Origin: an uncultured Bacteroidales bacterium
Lineage (GTDB): Bacteria; Bacteroidota; Bacteroidia; Bacteroidales; UBA932
DNA length: 64,000 nucleotides
Reading direction: 5' to 3'
NCBI GenBank assembly: GCA_946185745.1
Contig: CAMHKQ010000009.1
Location: 1 to 64,000 of the forward strand
Made by a program: the position numbers and the translations under genes. Each line of letters starts with the position of its first letter. Position 1 is the first letter of the stretch. Below, piece by piece: positions 34,195 to 42,826 of the stretch. The notes under the pieces are model-generated. The model searched no databases and was not told where the DNA came from. It was given only the letters and a program-made list of their open reading frames with translations.

Positions 34195-35906
34195 AAATCA
34201 GATATATACTGTCTCTGCTGCTGCTTGCCGCAGCCTGTTCTCCGAAATCCGGCAGACTTACCGTGCTTACCACCGACGACGTCCACGGGGTCTGGTTCGA
34301 TTCCACATACGTGAGCAACCGCACCCGTCCCAGCCTCATGGCCATCAACTGGTACGTGGACAGCGTCCGTAAGGCCGACGGCGCGAAAAACGTGCTTCTC
34401 CTCGATGCCGGCGACTGCCTCCAGGGCGACAACGCCGCATATTACTACAATTATGTCGACACCGTGAGCGAGCACCTTTTCAGCCGTCTGATGGCATACA
34501 TGAAGTATGACGCGGTGACCGTCGGGAACCACGACGTCGAAGCGGGACACGCGGTTTATGACAGGGTGGGCTCTGAGCTCAAACGCCACGGGATTCCTTT
34601 CCTGGGCGGAAACGCGATCCGCAACGACAACGGCAAGCCGTATTTCCCCCTCTACAAGGTTTTCCGGCGGGGCGGACTGAAGGTGCTGGTTCTGGGTTAT
34701 ACCAATCCCAACATGGCCGCGTGGCTCGACGAGAGCCTGTGGAGCGGCATGACGTTCAAGGACCTCATCCCCCTTGTGCAGGAGGACGTGGACCGGGTGA
34801 AGGCCAGGGTGAAACCCGACGTGACCATAATCAGCATCCATTCGGGCACCGGCGACGGCGACGGATCCATACTCGAAAGCCAGGCTCTCGACCTTTACAA
34901 GACCCTCAGGGGAGTGGATTTCGTGGTGTGCGCGCACGATCACAGGCAGGTTGCCTTCCACAACGACACCATAGGCCTCATAAACACCGGTAGCCGGGCT
35001 TCTTATCTTGGAGTGGGCAAAATCAGCGTTTCCCCCGACGGAAGCAAAATTATCGAAACCGGGCTCGTCAAAATCGACAAGGCCAGGACGGATACTGTCA
35101 TGAGGGCCGCTTTCCGGAAGGAATATGATGCCGTGAAGGCATTCACCACCCGGAAGGTCGGGATGCTCACGGTAGACATGTTCACACGCGACGCTTATAC
35201 CGGAATGTGTCCGTACATCAACCTGGTGCACCTGGTGCAGCTGGAAGCCAGCAAGGCCGATGTGTCCTTTGCTGCTCCGCTTACATATAACGGCTCCGTT
35301 CGGGCGGGAGTGCTGGTCTTCAATGACATGTTTACCATCTATCCCTATGAGAATCAGCTCTATAAGCTCGAGCTCAGCGGCCGTGAAATCAAAGATTACA
35401 TGGAGTATGCCTACAATCTGTGGCTTGCCGAACCCGGCGGGGAGCATATTCTCCGTATCTCACCCTCGCCCAATCCGCGCACCGGCTCGCTGCGCTGGTC
35501 TTTCGACAGAAGGTCTTATAATTTCGACTCCGCCGCAGGCCTTATTTATAGCGTGGACGTCACGAAACCTTACGGAGAGAGGGTCAGGATAGAGTCTTTG
35601 GCCGGAGGCGGGGCTTTCGATCCGGACGCAAGGTATACGGTGGCAATGACTTCGTACCGTGCCAACGGAGGAGGGGACATCCTCATAGAAGGTGCGGGAA
35701 TCCCTAAGACCGAAATTGCCGGGCGTGTAGTGGCGAGGTACCCCGAAATACGCGAACTGGTTTACCGCTTCATCCTGAAGAATGCCATTCTCGACGAACA
35801 GAACCTGAACGACAGGTCCGTCCTGGGCGGATGGAAATTCGTCCCCGAAGGCGAGTCGGCCGACCGCCTCGATGAAGACATGGCGCTTCTGTTCGGGAAT
35901 AACTAG
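34191..35906 (+). CDS. 5'-nucleotidase / metallophosphatase lipoprotein
   Basis: The start MKIRYILSLLLLAAACSPKSG (34191, ATGA overlap) gives a lipoprotein with lipobox LAAAC; the track's upstream extension is in the neighbour's coding region and is rejected. The metal motifs are TTDDVHG, LDAGDCLQGD, VGNHDVEAG, ISIHSGTGDGDG and CAHDHRQ. The C-terminal nucleotide-binding domain (from about residue 330) has LTYNGSVRAG and TIYPYENQLYKLELSG. It has 571 residues. It would dephosphorylate external nucleotides. It converges on ffh and shares the stop palindrome CTAG. Confidence 0.87.
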   Translation: MKIRYILSLLLLAAACSPKSGRLTVLTTDDVHGVWFDSTYVSNRTRPSLMAINWYVDSVRKADGAKNVLLLDAGDCLQGDNAAYYYNYVDTVSEHLFSRLMAYMKYDAVTVGNHDVEAGHAVYDRVGSELKRHGIPFLGGNAIRNDNGKPYFPLYKVFRRGGLKVLVLGYTNPNMAAWLDESLWSGMTFKDLIPLVQEDVDRVKARVKPDVTIISIHSGTGDGDGSILESQALDLYKTLRGVDFVVCAHDHRQVAFHNDTIGLINTGSRASYLGVGKISVSPDGSKIIETGLVKIDKARTDTVMRAAFRKEYDAVKAFTTRKVGMLTVDMFTRDAYTGMCPYINLVHLVQLEASKADVSFAAPLTYNGSVRAGVLVFNDMFTIYPYENQLYKLELSGREIKDYMEYAYNLWLAEPGGEHILRISPSPNPRTGSLRWSFDRRSYNFDSAAGLIYSVDVTKPYGERVRIESLAGGGAFDPDARYTVAMTSYRANGGGDILIEGAGIPKTEIAGRVVARYPEIRELVYRFILKNAILDEQNLNDRSVLGGWKFVPEGESADRLDEDMALLFGNN

Positions 35907-37225
35907 CCGCGGAAGTTCTTCAGGCGCTCGCGCAGGGAGCCGTCCACGGCCATCTTCATCATTTTGCGCGAGTTTTCGAACTGCTTGAGCAGTTTGTTCA
36001 CTTCGGGCACCGAGGTGCCTGAGCCGTCGGCTATGCGCTTGCGGCGGCTGCCGTTGATGGCTTCGGGGTGCTCGCGCTCATAGGGAGTCATGGAATGGTA
36101 GATGGCCTCGGTGGTCTTGAATGCCGAGTCGTTGTCGATGTCGAGGTCTTTTATCTGTTTGCCCACTCCCGGGAGCATCCCGGCCAGGTCCTTGATGTCG
36201 CCCATCTTGCGGACCTGCTGGATCTGGTTGTAGAAGTCGTTGAGCGTGAACTGGTTCCTGGCGAGTTTCTTGCGGGTTTCGCGCGCCTCCTTCTCGTCGA
36301 TGGCCTCCTGGGCCTTTTCAACGAGCGAGACCACATCTCCCATGCCCAGGATCCTGTCGGCCGCACGCGCGGGATAGAAGATGTCCAGGGCTTCCATCTT
36401 TTCGCCGGTGGAGACGAACTTGATGGGCTTGCCGGTGACGGCCTTGATGCTGAGCGCGGCGCCGCCGCGGGTGTCGCCGTCGAGCTTGGTGAGCACCACG
36501 CCGTCGTAATCGATGGCGTCGTTGAAAGCAAGGGCCGAGGCGACGGCGTCCTGGCCGGTCATGGCATCGACCACGAACAGGCTCTCTGTGGGCTTTACGG
36601 CCGCGTGCATGGCGCGGATTTCGTCCATGAGCTCCTGGTCTACCGCAAGGCGGCCGGCGGTGTCGACTATTATCGCGGAATAGCCTTCCTGGCCCCCTTT
36701 GAGGATGGCGGCCTTTGCTACCTTTATCGGGTCTTTTTCGCCGTCGATGCTGAAGACGGGAACATCTATGCCTTCGGCAAGGGTCTTGAGCTGTTCGATG
36801 GCCGCTGGACGGAAGGTGTCGCAGGCGGCAAGCATCACTTTAATGCCCTTTTTCTTGAGGCGGAGCGCAAGCTTTCCGCTGAAGGTGGTCTTACCCGAAC
36901 CGTTGAGGCCCGCCACCAGGATGACGGCGGGGTTGCCCTTGAGGTTGATGTCGGAATTCTCGCTCCCCATGAAGTCGGCAAGCTCGTCGTGGACGATCTT
37001 GACCATCATCTGCTGCGGTTTTACAGCGGTGAGCACCCCAGTGCCTATGGCTTTGGTCTTGACGCGGTCGCAGAACTCCTTGGCCACCTTGTAGCTCACG
37101 TCTGCGTCGAGCAGGGCCCTGCGGATTTCCTTTACGGTTTCCGCGACGTTTATTTCGGTGATCCTGCCTTCTCCCTTGAGGATCTTGAAGGATTTCTCCA
37201 GTCTTTCGGTTAATGCTTCGAACAT
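35903..37225 (-). CDS. ffh: Signal recognition particle protein
   Basis: GTPase that recognises hydrophobic nascent chains and delivers them to FtsY and the Sec translocon. N and G domains hold the P-loop GLNGSGKTTFSGKLA, DTFRPAAIEQL, DTAGRLAVD and TKLDGDTRGGAA. The M domain ends with RIADGSGTSVPEVNKLLKQF. The 440 residues are normal for Bacteroidetes. A -7 box lies eight bases before the start. Confidence 0.95.
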   Translation of the reverse strand: MFEALTERLEKSFKILKGEGRITEINVAETVKEIRRALLDADVSYKVAKEFCDRVKTKAIGTGVLTAVKPQQMMVKIVHDELADFMGSENSDINLKGNPAVILVAGLNGSGKTTFSGKLALRLKKKGIKVMLAACDTFRPAAIEQLKTLAEGIDVPVFSIDGEKDPIKVAKAAILKGGQEGYSAIIVDTAGRLAVDQELMDEIRAMHAAVKPTESLFVVDAMTGQDAVASALAFNDAIDYDGVVLTKLDGDTRGGAALSIKAVTGKPIKFVSTGEKMEALDIFYPARAADRILGMGDVVSLVEKAQEAIDEKEARETRKKLARNQFTLNDFYNQIQQVRKMGDIKDLAGMLPGVGKQIKDLDIDNDSAFKTTEAIYHSMTPYEREHPEAINGSRRKRIADGSGTSVPEVNKLLKQFENSRKMMKMAVDGSLRERLKNFRG

Positions 37226-37233
37226 AGCGGTTG

Positions 37234-37241
37234 CAAAAATA
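37234..37241 (-). promoter_or_regulatory. -7 box TATTTTTG of ffh
   Basis: Perfect minus-strand TAnnTTTG eight bases from the ffh ATG; very short or no leader expected. Confidence 0.65.
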
Positions 37242-37265
37242 CTAAAAATTACCTATTAATTTGGA

Positions 37266-37706
37266 ATGAAGCATTTATTTGTAAAACTTGCCGTACGACT
37301 TCGTCAGCGGGTCTCCTTCGGCAGGGGAGCAGGCCGCTGGCTAAACGAAGATGTGGTCGCCAGTATGGACAAGTGGTTCAAGGACAAGGGCTATTGCCAG
37401 TCCGACCAGAGCATGGGCGACGTAGCCGAGAAATTCGGCATTTCCAAGGACGAGCTGTCCTGGTACTGTCATTCAACCTACGGATGCGGATTCCTGTCGA
37501 TCAGGAAGGAGCTGCGCATCTACGAGGCTAAACGTATCATAGAAGAGAACCCGTTCCTTCCGCTCAACACCATAGGGGAGATGGTGGGCATCTCCGACAA
37601 GACCAATTTCCGCCGCCAGTTCTTCGAGGTGACGGGAGAAACCCCGCAGGAATACCGCGACCGGATAAAGGCCGGCAGAGGAAGAAGGAGGCGTATCATG
37701 CAATAA
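37266..37706 (+). CDS. AraC-type helix-turn-helix protein
   Basis: A 146-residue protein with only a DNA-binding AraC domain at about residues 45-140 (MGDVAEKFGISKDELSWYCHSTYG, then IGEMVGISDKTNFRRQFFEVTGETPQEYRDR). The basic N-terminus (KLAVRLRQRVSFGRGAGRW) shows no ligand domain. The second helix-turn-helix is canonical. Targets are unknown. It lies 21 bases before the CBS membrane protein gene, which has its own promoter. Confidence 0.8.
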   Translation: MKHLFVKLAVRLRQRVSFGRGAGRWLNEDVVASMDKWFKDKGYCQSDQSMGDVAEKFGISKDELSWYCHSTYGCGFLSIRKELRIYEAKRIIEENPFLPLNTIGEMVGISDKTNFRRQFFEVTGETPQEYRDRIKAGRGRRRRIMQ

Positions 37707-37711
37707 TTTGC

Positions 37712-37719
37712 TATCTTTG
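37712..37719 (+). promoter_or_regulatory. -7 box TATCTTTG of the CBS membrane protein
   Basis: Perfect match, eight bases before the ATG at 37728. Confidence 0.65.
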
Positions 37720-37727
37720 CAGATTGT

Positions 37728-38789
37728 ATGGGTACGACTGTCTTTCTGCTTGTTCTTGACCTTATTCTAACGGTGGGCATCTCCTTCCTCTGTTCAATTC
37801 TGGAGGCGGTGCTCATGTCCACTCCAATCTCCTTCATTACCCTGAAGGAGCAGGAAGGCTACAGGCCTGCCGCGAGGTTCAAGAAATACAAGACGGATAT
37901 CGACCGCCCGATAGCGGCCATTCTGTCCATGAACACCATTGCCAACACTTTCGGCGCCGCAATGGTGGGGGTCCTCACTGCGAAGATCTGGTCCGGAGGA
38001 GTGGGGTGGATGTCCGCGATTGTCACCATCCTCATCCTCATTTGCTCGGAAATCATTCCCAAGACCATAGGCACCGCCAGATACAAGTCTCTCATGGGCT
38101 TCACCACTTCGTGGATAAGCATCCTGCTGGTGCTTATGTGGCCTTTCGTCGAGCTCATCCAGTTCATCCAGAAGTCTTTCAAGCATCACGATCCCTCCGT
38201 GAGCCGGGAGGAAGTTAGCGCCATGGCCAACGCCGGTGTCGAGGAAGGTGTGATAGACCGCGACGAGAACAAGGTCATCCAGAACATCATCAGGCTCGAC
38301 AACATCAAGGCCTACGACGCCATGACCCCTCGCGTGGTGTGTTCAGTAGCCCCCGAGAGCATGACCCTGCGGGAATACTTCGAGAACGACGACTTCGAGC
38401 ACCATTCCAGGATTCCGGTGTACGCCGAAACTCCCGAATACATAACGGGTTACATTCTCAGGGACGACGCCCTGGAAGACCTCGCGGAAGACAAGTTCAA
38501 CAAGACTCTCCGCGACATCAAGAGGGACATCTCGTATTTCAACGAAGAGACCGACCTCGACAAGATCTGGGACAGCATGCTCAAGACCAAGGAGCAGATT
38601 GCACTGATCATAGACGATTACGGCTCTTTCCAGGGGGTCCTGACCCTGGAAGACATAATCGAGACCGTCTTCGGGCTCGAAATCATGGACGAGATGGACG
38701 AGGTAAGCGACATGCAGCAGTATGCAAAGGAACGCTGGCAGAAGAGGATGAAGCGCTACAAGAAGGTGAATATCCCGAGGCCGGAATAG
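37728..38789 (+). CDS. CNNM/hemolysin-family membrane protein (DUF21 + CBS pair)
   Basis: A 353-residue protein. The DUF21 membrane domain (four hydrophobic segments, residues 1-145) includes FLCSILEAVLMSTP, NTIANTFGAA and ICSEIIPKTIGTARY. After a linker with EEGVIDRDENKVIQNIIRLD, a CBS pair spans about 195-320 (AMTPRVVCSVAPES, SRIPVYAETPEYITGYI, IALIIDDYGSFQGVLTLEDIIE). It lacks the C-terminal CorC_HlyC domain of longer relatives. The family is linked to Mg2+/Co2+ homeostasis; the role here is inferred. Confidence 0.85.
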   Translation: MGTTVFLLVLDLILTVGISFLCSILEAVLMSTPISFITLKEQEGYRPAARFKKYKTDIDRPIAAILSMNTIANTFGAAMVGVLTAKIWSGGVGWMSAIVTILILICSEIIPKTIGTARYKSLMGFTTSWISILLVLMWPFVELIQFIQKSFKHHDPSVSREEVSAMANAGVEEGVIDRDENKVIQNIIRLDNIKAYDAMTPRVVCSVAPESMTLREYFENDDFEHHSRIPVYAETPEYITGYILRDDALEDLAEDKFNKTLRDIKRDISYFNEETDLDKIWDSMLKTKEQIALIIDDYGSFQGVLTLEDIIETVFGLEIMDEMDEVSDMQQYAKERWQKRMKRYKKVNIPRPE

Positions 38790-38818
38790 TTTTCTTTGCG
38801 TTTTTGCAAACATTTACA

Positions 38819-38826
38819 TATATTTG
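38819..38826 (+). promoter_or_regulatory. -7 box TATATTTG of the zapB-like/zapA unit
   Basis: Perfect TAnnTTTG with TTTG 20 bases upstream (38795); 21 bases before the ATG at 38848. Confidence 0.7.
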
Positions 38827-38847
38827 TAGTTGGATTAATACGGCCCC

Positions 38848-39114
38848 ATGCTTGAGATAGAACAGAAAATCACCAAGCTGATAGAGCTTTACGAAGGGGA
38901 AAGGCAGCGTGCCGATTCGCTCTCCCTCGAGCTTTCGCAGAGCCGACAAACCGTGTTGGACCAGCAAAAGCAGATTGCTGAACTGAAAACCAAGATAGAT
39001 TCCGTGCAGTTGCAGAGTGCGTTCGGCGCAGGGGGTGGCCCCGAAGCGAAAGCCCGTCTGACTGCACTGATCAGGGAAATAGACAAGTGCATAGCCCTGT
39101 TGGAGGAAGACTGA
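38848..39114 (+). CDS. Small coiled-coil protein before zapA (ZapB-like)
   Basis: An 88-residue protein whose first 60 residues form a heptad-patterned coiled coil (IEQKITKLIELYEGERQRADSL, LDQQKQIAELKTKID). Its stop overlaps the zapA start (TGATG), so the two are coupled. Proteins of this size and type are regularly found before zapA in Bacteroidetes and probably act with ZapA at the division ring. Homology to E. coli ZapB is not provable by eye. Confidence 0.65.
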   Translation: MLEIEQKITKLIELYEGERQRADSLSLELSQSRQTVLDQQKQIAELKTKIDSVQLQSAFGAGGGPEAKARLTALIREIDKCIALLEED

Positions 39115-39410
39115 TGGATGGTCAGAGCATAACGTTGAAAATCGCCGGGAGGGAATACCCTCTCAAGGCAAAAACCCCTGAGGCAGAGCAGGTTATGCGC
39201 CTTGCCGCAGAGGACGTCAACGCCATGTTCTCGCATTATACATCGCTCTATCCCGACAAGTCCGAGATGGACAAGCTGGCTTTCGTCACCCTGAGCCAGG
39301 CAGTAGGGAAAATTACCGCACAGCGGGCGGCCGCGAAGCTCGCTTCGGAACAGGAAGCCCTCGACGACAAACTCGGAGCCTATCTTGCAGGAGTAGATAA
39401 AAACCGTTAG
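39114..39410 (+). CDS. zapA: Cell division protein ZapA
   Basis: Promotes FtsZ bundling at mid-cell. The start MDGQSITLKIAGREYPLK (39114) is chosen for the TGATG overlap with the coiled-coil gene. The N-terminal beta strand pair with IAGREYPL and AEQVMRLAAEDVN fits the ZapA head. The C-terminal helix (MDKLAFVTLSQAVGKI) forms the dimer coiled coil. It has 98 residues. The gene order zapA-6S RNA-rny supports the call. Confidence 0.85.
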   Translation: MDGQSITLKIAGREYPLKAKTPEAEQVMRLAAEDVNAMFSHYTSLYPDKSEMDKLAFVTLSQAVGKITAQRAAAKLASEQEALDDKLGAYLAGVDKNR

Positions 39411-39414
39411 TCCG

Positions 39415-39592
39415 TCCCAGCGAAACAAACAAGTTCCTCGGAACCGGGCGTACTCGAGTGACTACGGCAGGCCCTTTAGTGGGAAACCGGAAGCACCACG
39501 GAACCCAAAACGTACAGAAATTATTTTCTGCTCAGGGACTAACGGTCATTTACGGGCAGCGTCTGATTTGCAGGCGCTGCCTTTGTTTTGAC
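39415..39592 (+). ncRNA. ssrS: 6S RNA (Bacteroidales type)
   Basis: The 207-base spacer between zapA and rny has no ORF and holds a sequence that can fold into a long rod: GTTCC/GGAAC and GTGACTACGG/CCGGAAGCAC arms with internal bulges. It ends in a terminator stem GGCAGCG/CGCTGCC (39555-39581) followed by a T-rich tail. zapA-6S RNA is a conserved neighbourhood in many bacteria, and Bacteroidales 6S RNA lies in this position. It would bind housekeeping RNA polymerase. The exact ends are uncertain. Confidence 0.65.
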
Positions 39593-39606
39593 ATACTAAA
39601 ACTATA

Positions 39607-39614
39607 TATATTTG
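39607..39614 (+). promoter_or_regulatory. -7 box TATATTTG of rny
   Basis: Perfect TAnnTTTG only three bases before the rny ATG; the transcript should start at or next to the A of the start codon. Confidence 0.7.
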
Positions 39615-39617
39615 ATT

Positions 39618-41156
39618 ATGTGGTATTTATATTTATTGGCATTTTTGTGCGGAGCAATAGCCGCCCTTGCCGTTTACATAATTGTACGCCGCCTCGTACT
39701 CAAGGGCCGCAAGGAGGCCATAATTGAAAAGGCGGAACTCGAAGGAGAAAAAATCAAGCAGCAGAAGATCCTGCAGGCCAAGGAGAAGTTCATCCAGCTC
39801 AAGAGCGACCACGAATCCTACATCGCCGAGAAGAACTCCAAGCTTCAGGAGACGGAGCACCGCCTTCACCAGAGGGAAAGCCAGCTCGGGCAGCAGGCTT
39901 CCGAACTGGGCAGGCGTCAGCACGAGCTGGACACCGCCAAGGCGCAGCTGAACGCCCGTGCCGAGGCTCTCGAACACAAGGAAGAGGAATGCGCCGCGCT
40001 TACCGCGCAGGTGAACAGGCAGCTTGAGGCCGTGGCAGGAATGTCCGCCCAGGATGCCAGGAACATGCTTGTGGACAACATGAAGGCAGAGGCCCGCAGC
40101 GAGGCCCAGGCCTATATCAACGATACCATCGACGAGGCCCGCCTGAATGCGGCCAAGGAGGCCAAGCGCATAGTCATAAACACCATCCAGCGCACCGCCA
40201 CCGAAACCGCCATCGAAAATGCGGTTACCACCTTCCCCATCGAGAACGACGAGATCAAGGGCCGCATCATCGGCCGCGAGGGCCGCAACATCCGTGCGCT
40301 CGAAGCCGCAACCGGCGTTGAAATCGTGGTGGACGACACCCCCGACGCCATCCTCATCAGCGGTTTCGACCCTGTCCGCCGCGAAGTGGCCCGCCTGGCC
40401 CTGCATCAGCTCGTGATCGACGGCCGCATCCATCCCGCCCGCATCGAGGAGGTCGTGGCCAAGGTGAGCGCCCAGCTCGAAGACGAAATGCTCGAGACCG
40501 GAAAGCGCACCTGCATCGATCTCGGCGTGCATGGTTTGAGCATCGAGCTGGTCAAGCTCATCGGCCGCATGAAGTACCGTTCTTCATATGGCCAGAATCT
40601 GCTTCAGCACAGCCGCGAAGTGGCCAATATCGCCGCCACGATGGCTTCTGAGCTCGGTCTCAATGCCAAGCTGGCAAAGCGTGCCGGCCTGCTGCACGAC
40701 ATAGGCAAGGTGTCCGACGCCGATCCCGAGCTTCCGCACGCCCTTCTGGGCGCCAAGCTGGCCGAGCAGTACAAGGAAAAGCCCGAAATCGTGAATGCGA
40801 TCGGCTCGCACCACGAAGAGATGGAGATGAACTCCATCATCTCTCCCATAGTGCTGGTGGCCGATGCCATCTCCGGCGCCCGTCCCGGTGCCCGCAGGGA
40901 GGTTATCGAAAGCTATATCAAGCGTCTGAAGGGCATGGAAGACCTCGCCGCCGCATATCCTGGCGTCACCAAGAGTTACGCCATCCAGGCCGGCCGCGAA
41001 CTCCGTGTCATCGTGGGTGCCGAGCAGGTTACCGACGAGCAGGCATCCAGGCTCTCAGGCGATATCGCCCAGAAGATCCAGGACGAAATGACCTACCCGG
41101 GCCAGGTCAAGATCACGGTAATCCGTGAGACCCGCTCGGTGGCATACGCCAAGTAA
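39618..41156 (+). CDS. rny: Ribonuclease Y
   Basis: Membrane-anchored endoribonuclease that starts mRNA decay. It has one N-terminal helix ([21 protein letters not shown]), a long coiled coil to about residue 170, a KH domain with [17 protein letters not shown], and an HD domain with [10 protein letters not shown] and [10 protein letters not shown]. It has 512 residues. The ATG at 39618 is preferred over the track's TTG two codons upstream, which overlaps the -7 box. Confidence 0.94.
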   Translation: MWYLYLLAFLCGAIAALAVYIIVRRLVLKGRKEAIIEKAELEGEKIKQQKILQAKEKFIQLKSDHESYIAEKNSKLQETEHRLHQRESQLGQQASELGRRQHELDTAKAQLNARAEALEHKEEECAALTAQVNRQLEAVAGMSAQDARNMLVDNMKAEARSEAQAYINDTIDEARLNAAKEAKRIVINTIQRTATETAIENAVTTFPIENDEIKGRIIGREGRNIRALEAATGVEIVVDDTPDAILISGFDPVRREVARLALHQLVIDGRIHPARIEEVVAKVSAQLEDEMLETGKRTCIDLGVHGLSIELVKLIGRMKYRSSYGQNLLQHSREVANIAATMASELGLNAKLAKRAGLLHDIGKVSDADPELPHALLGAKLAEQYKEKPEIVNAIGSHHEEMEMNSIISPIVLVADAISGARPGARREVIESYIKRLKGMEDLAAAYPGVTKSYAIQAGRELRVIVGAEQVTDEQASRLSGDIAQKIQDEMTYPGQVKITVIRETRSVAYAK

Positions 41157-41170
41157 GCTTTTTTAATCTT

Positions 41171-41986
41171 TTAGAGAGATTCAATCAGGCGCGAAAACAG
41201 CCGTTCCATCTTGTGGGCGGCTGCATCGGCCTGGCGTACTATCTCGTTTTCATCCGTTACATAGCCGTCAGTGGCTTCGTGTGCGATGTCGGTCACTACC
41301 GACATGCCGAGCACGCGGATGCCGCTGTGACGGGCCGCGATGACTTCGGGGGTGACGCTCATGCCCACGGTGTCGCCGCCTATCTTGCGGAAGAACTTGT
41401 ATTCGGCGGGGGTTTCGTAGCACGGCCCCGAGGTGGAGACGTATACGCCTCGCCTGATGGGAATGCCTTCCTTTTCGGAAATCTTTACCATACGCTCCTG
41501 AAGCTCAAGGTCGTAGGGAGCCGTCATGTCGGGGAACCGGGGGCCGTATTCTTCGATATTCGGGCCTATCAGCGAGTTGGGGAGCATGTTGATATGGTCT
41601 TTGATGAGCACGAGGTCGCCGATGTGATACGACGTGTTCATGCTTCCCACTGCGTTTGAAACGAAGAGGTATTCCACTCCGAGTGATGCCATTACCCGTA
41701 TGGGCCTGATAACCACGTCCATGCCGTAACCCTCGTAGAAGTGGTATCGCCCCTGCATGGCGAGCACCTGCTTTCCGCCCAGCTTTCCGGAGATGAAGTT
41801 GCCCTTGTGCCCCAGTGCGGTGGCGGCCGGGAAGCCCGGGATGCTGACGTAGGGGATGACTATCTGGTCTTCGATGGAGTTCACCAGATTGCCCAGGCCG
41901 CTGCCGAGTATGATGCCCGCAACGGGCTGTCTCCCATGAAGTTTACCCTTCATGAATTCGACCGCGAGATTGATGTCGGGATCCAT
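41171..41986 (-). CDS. Purine nucleoside phosphorylase paralog 1 (Asp at selectivity site)
   Basis: Phosphorolyses purine nucleosides to base plus ribose-1-phosphate. Trimeric-PNP blocks: ILGSGLGNLV, ALGHKGNFISGKLGG, MQGRYHFYEGY, SNAVGSMN, SGPCYETPAE and VGMSVTPEVIAARHSG. The position equal to Asn243 of human PNP (TN) is Asp here (SVVTDIAHE). In the human enzyme an Asn-to-Asp change at this site favours adenosine, and MTA phosphorylases also use Asp. I therefore infer a preference for 6-aminopurine nucleosides. It lies four bases after paralog 2. Confidence 0.88.
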   Translation of the reverse strand: MDPDINLAVEFMKGKLHGRQPVAGIILGSGLGNLVNSIEDQIVIPYVSIPGFPAATALGHKGNFISGKLGGKQVLAMQGRYHFYEGYGMDVVIRPIRVMASLGVEYLFVSNAVGSMNTSYHIGDLVLIKDHINMLPNSLIGPNIEEYGPRFPDMTAPYDLELQERMVKISEKEGIPIRRGVYVSTSGPCYETPAEYKFFRKIGGDTVGMSVTPEVIAARHSGIRVLGMSVVTDIAHEATDGYVTDENEIVRQADAAAHKMERLFSRLIESL

Positions 41987-41989
41987 GGC

Positions 41990-42817
41990 CTAGAGGGTGT
42001 CTATGAGTTTTGCAAAGAGTTCTGACATGAGCATGGCGGCCTTGTTCGCCTGCTCCACAACGTCTTCGCCGTCGTTGAGGTCGCGTGCGGTGTTGCGGGT
42101 GTTGGCGACGTTGGTGACGCAGGACATGCCGAATACCCTCATGCCGCAGTGACGGGCCACGATCACCTCGGGGATGGTGCTCATGCCGAGGAGGTCGGCG
42201 CCGATTTCGCGGTAGTAGCGCACTTCGGCCGGAGTCTCATAAGTGGGACCGGTGCTGCCGAGGTACACGCCCTTCTTGAGCTCTATGCCCATTTCGGAAG
42301 CGATTTCGAGGGCCTTTTTCTGGAGTTCGAGGTCGTAGGCGCAGGTCATGTCGGGGAAACGGGGACCGAATTCGTCCATGTTCGGGCCTATGAGCGGGTT
42401 GGGGAAGAGGCTGATATGGTCGCGGATGATGATGAGGTCTCCGACTTTATAGTCCTGGTTGGCGGCGCCTGCGGCGTTGGAGACGAAAAGGAATTCGATG
42501 CCCAGCACCTTGAACACCCTTACTCCGATCGTGACCGTTTCCATGTGATACCCTTCGTAGTAATGGAAGCGTCCCTGCATTGCAATGACATCCTTGCCGC
42601 CCAGCTTGCCGCAGATGAAATTGCCCTTGTGGCCTATTGCGGTGGATACCGGGAATCCGGGGATCTCTTTGTAGGGGATGACGATCTTGTCTTCGAGCAT
42701 ATCCCCTATGGGACCGAGCCCGCTGCCGAGGATTATGGCTGCCTTGGGCTGGCGGCCTTCGAGCCTGCCGCGCACGTAATCGGCTGCGATGTGAATGCGT
42801 TCAATTCTTTCGTCCAT
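41990..42817 (-). CDS. Purine nucleoside phosphorylase paralog 2 (Asn at selectivity site)
   Basis: A second trimeric PNP (275 aa) directly upstream of paralog 1. Blocks: [59 protein letters not shown] and [14 protein letters not shown]. It keeps Asn at the selectivity site (SCVTNVAN), as in inosine/guanosine-specific enzymes. The two paralogs align along their whole length, so they arose by tandem duplication and diverged. The start lies nine bases after the amidohydrolase stop. Confidence 0.9.
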   Translation of the reverse strand: MDERIERIHIAADYVRGRLEGRQPKAAIILGSGLGPIGDMLEDKIVIPYKEIPGFPVSTAIGHKGNFICGKLGGKDVIAMQGRFHYYEGYHMETVTIGVRVFKVLGIEFLFVSNAAGAANQDYKVGDLIIIRDHISLFPNPLIGPNMDEFGPRFPDMTCAYDLELQKKALEIASEMGIELKKGVYLGSTGPTYETPAEVRYYREIGADLLGMSTIPEVIVARHCGMRVFGMSCVTNVANTRNTARDLNDGEDVVEQANKAAMLMSELFAKLIDTL

Positions 42818-42826
42818 ATCAAAATG

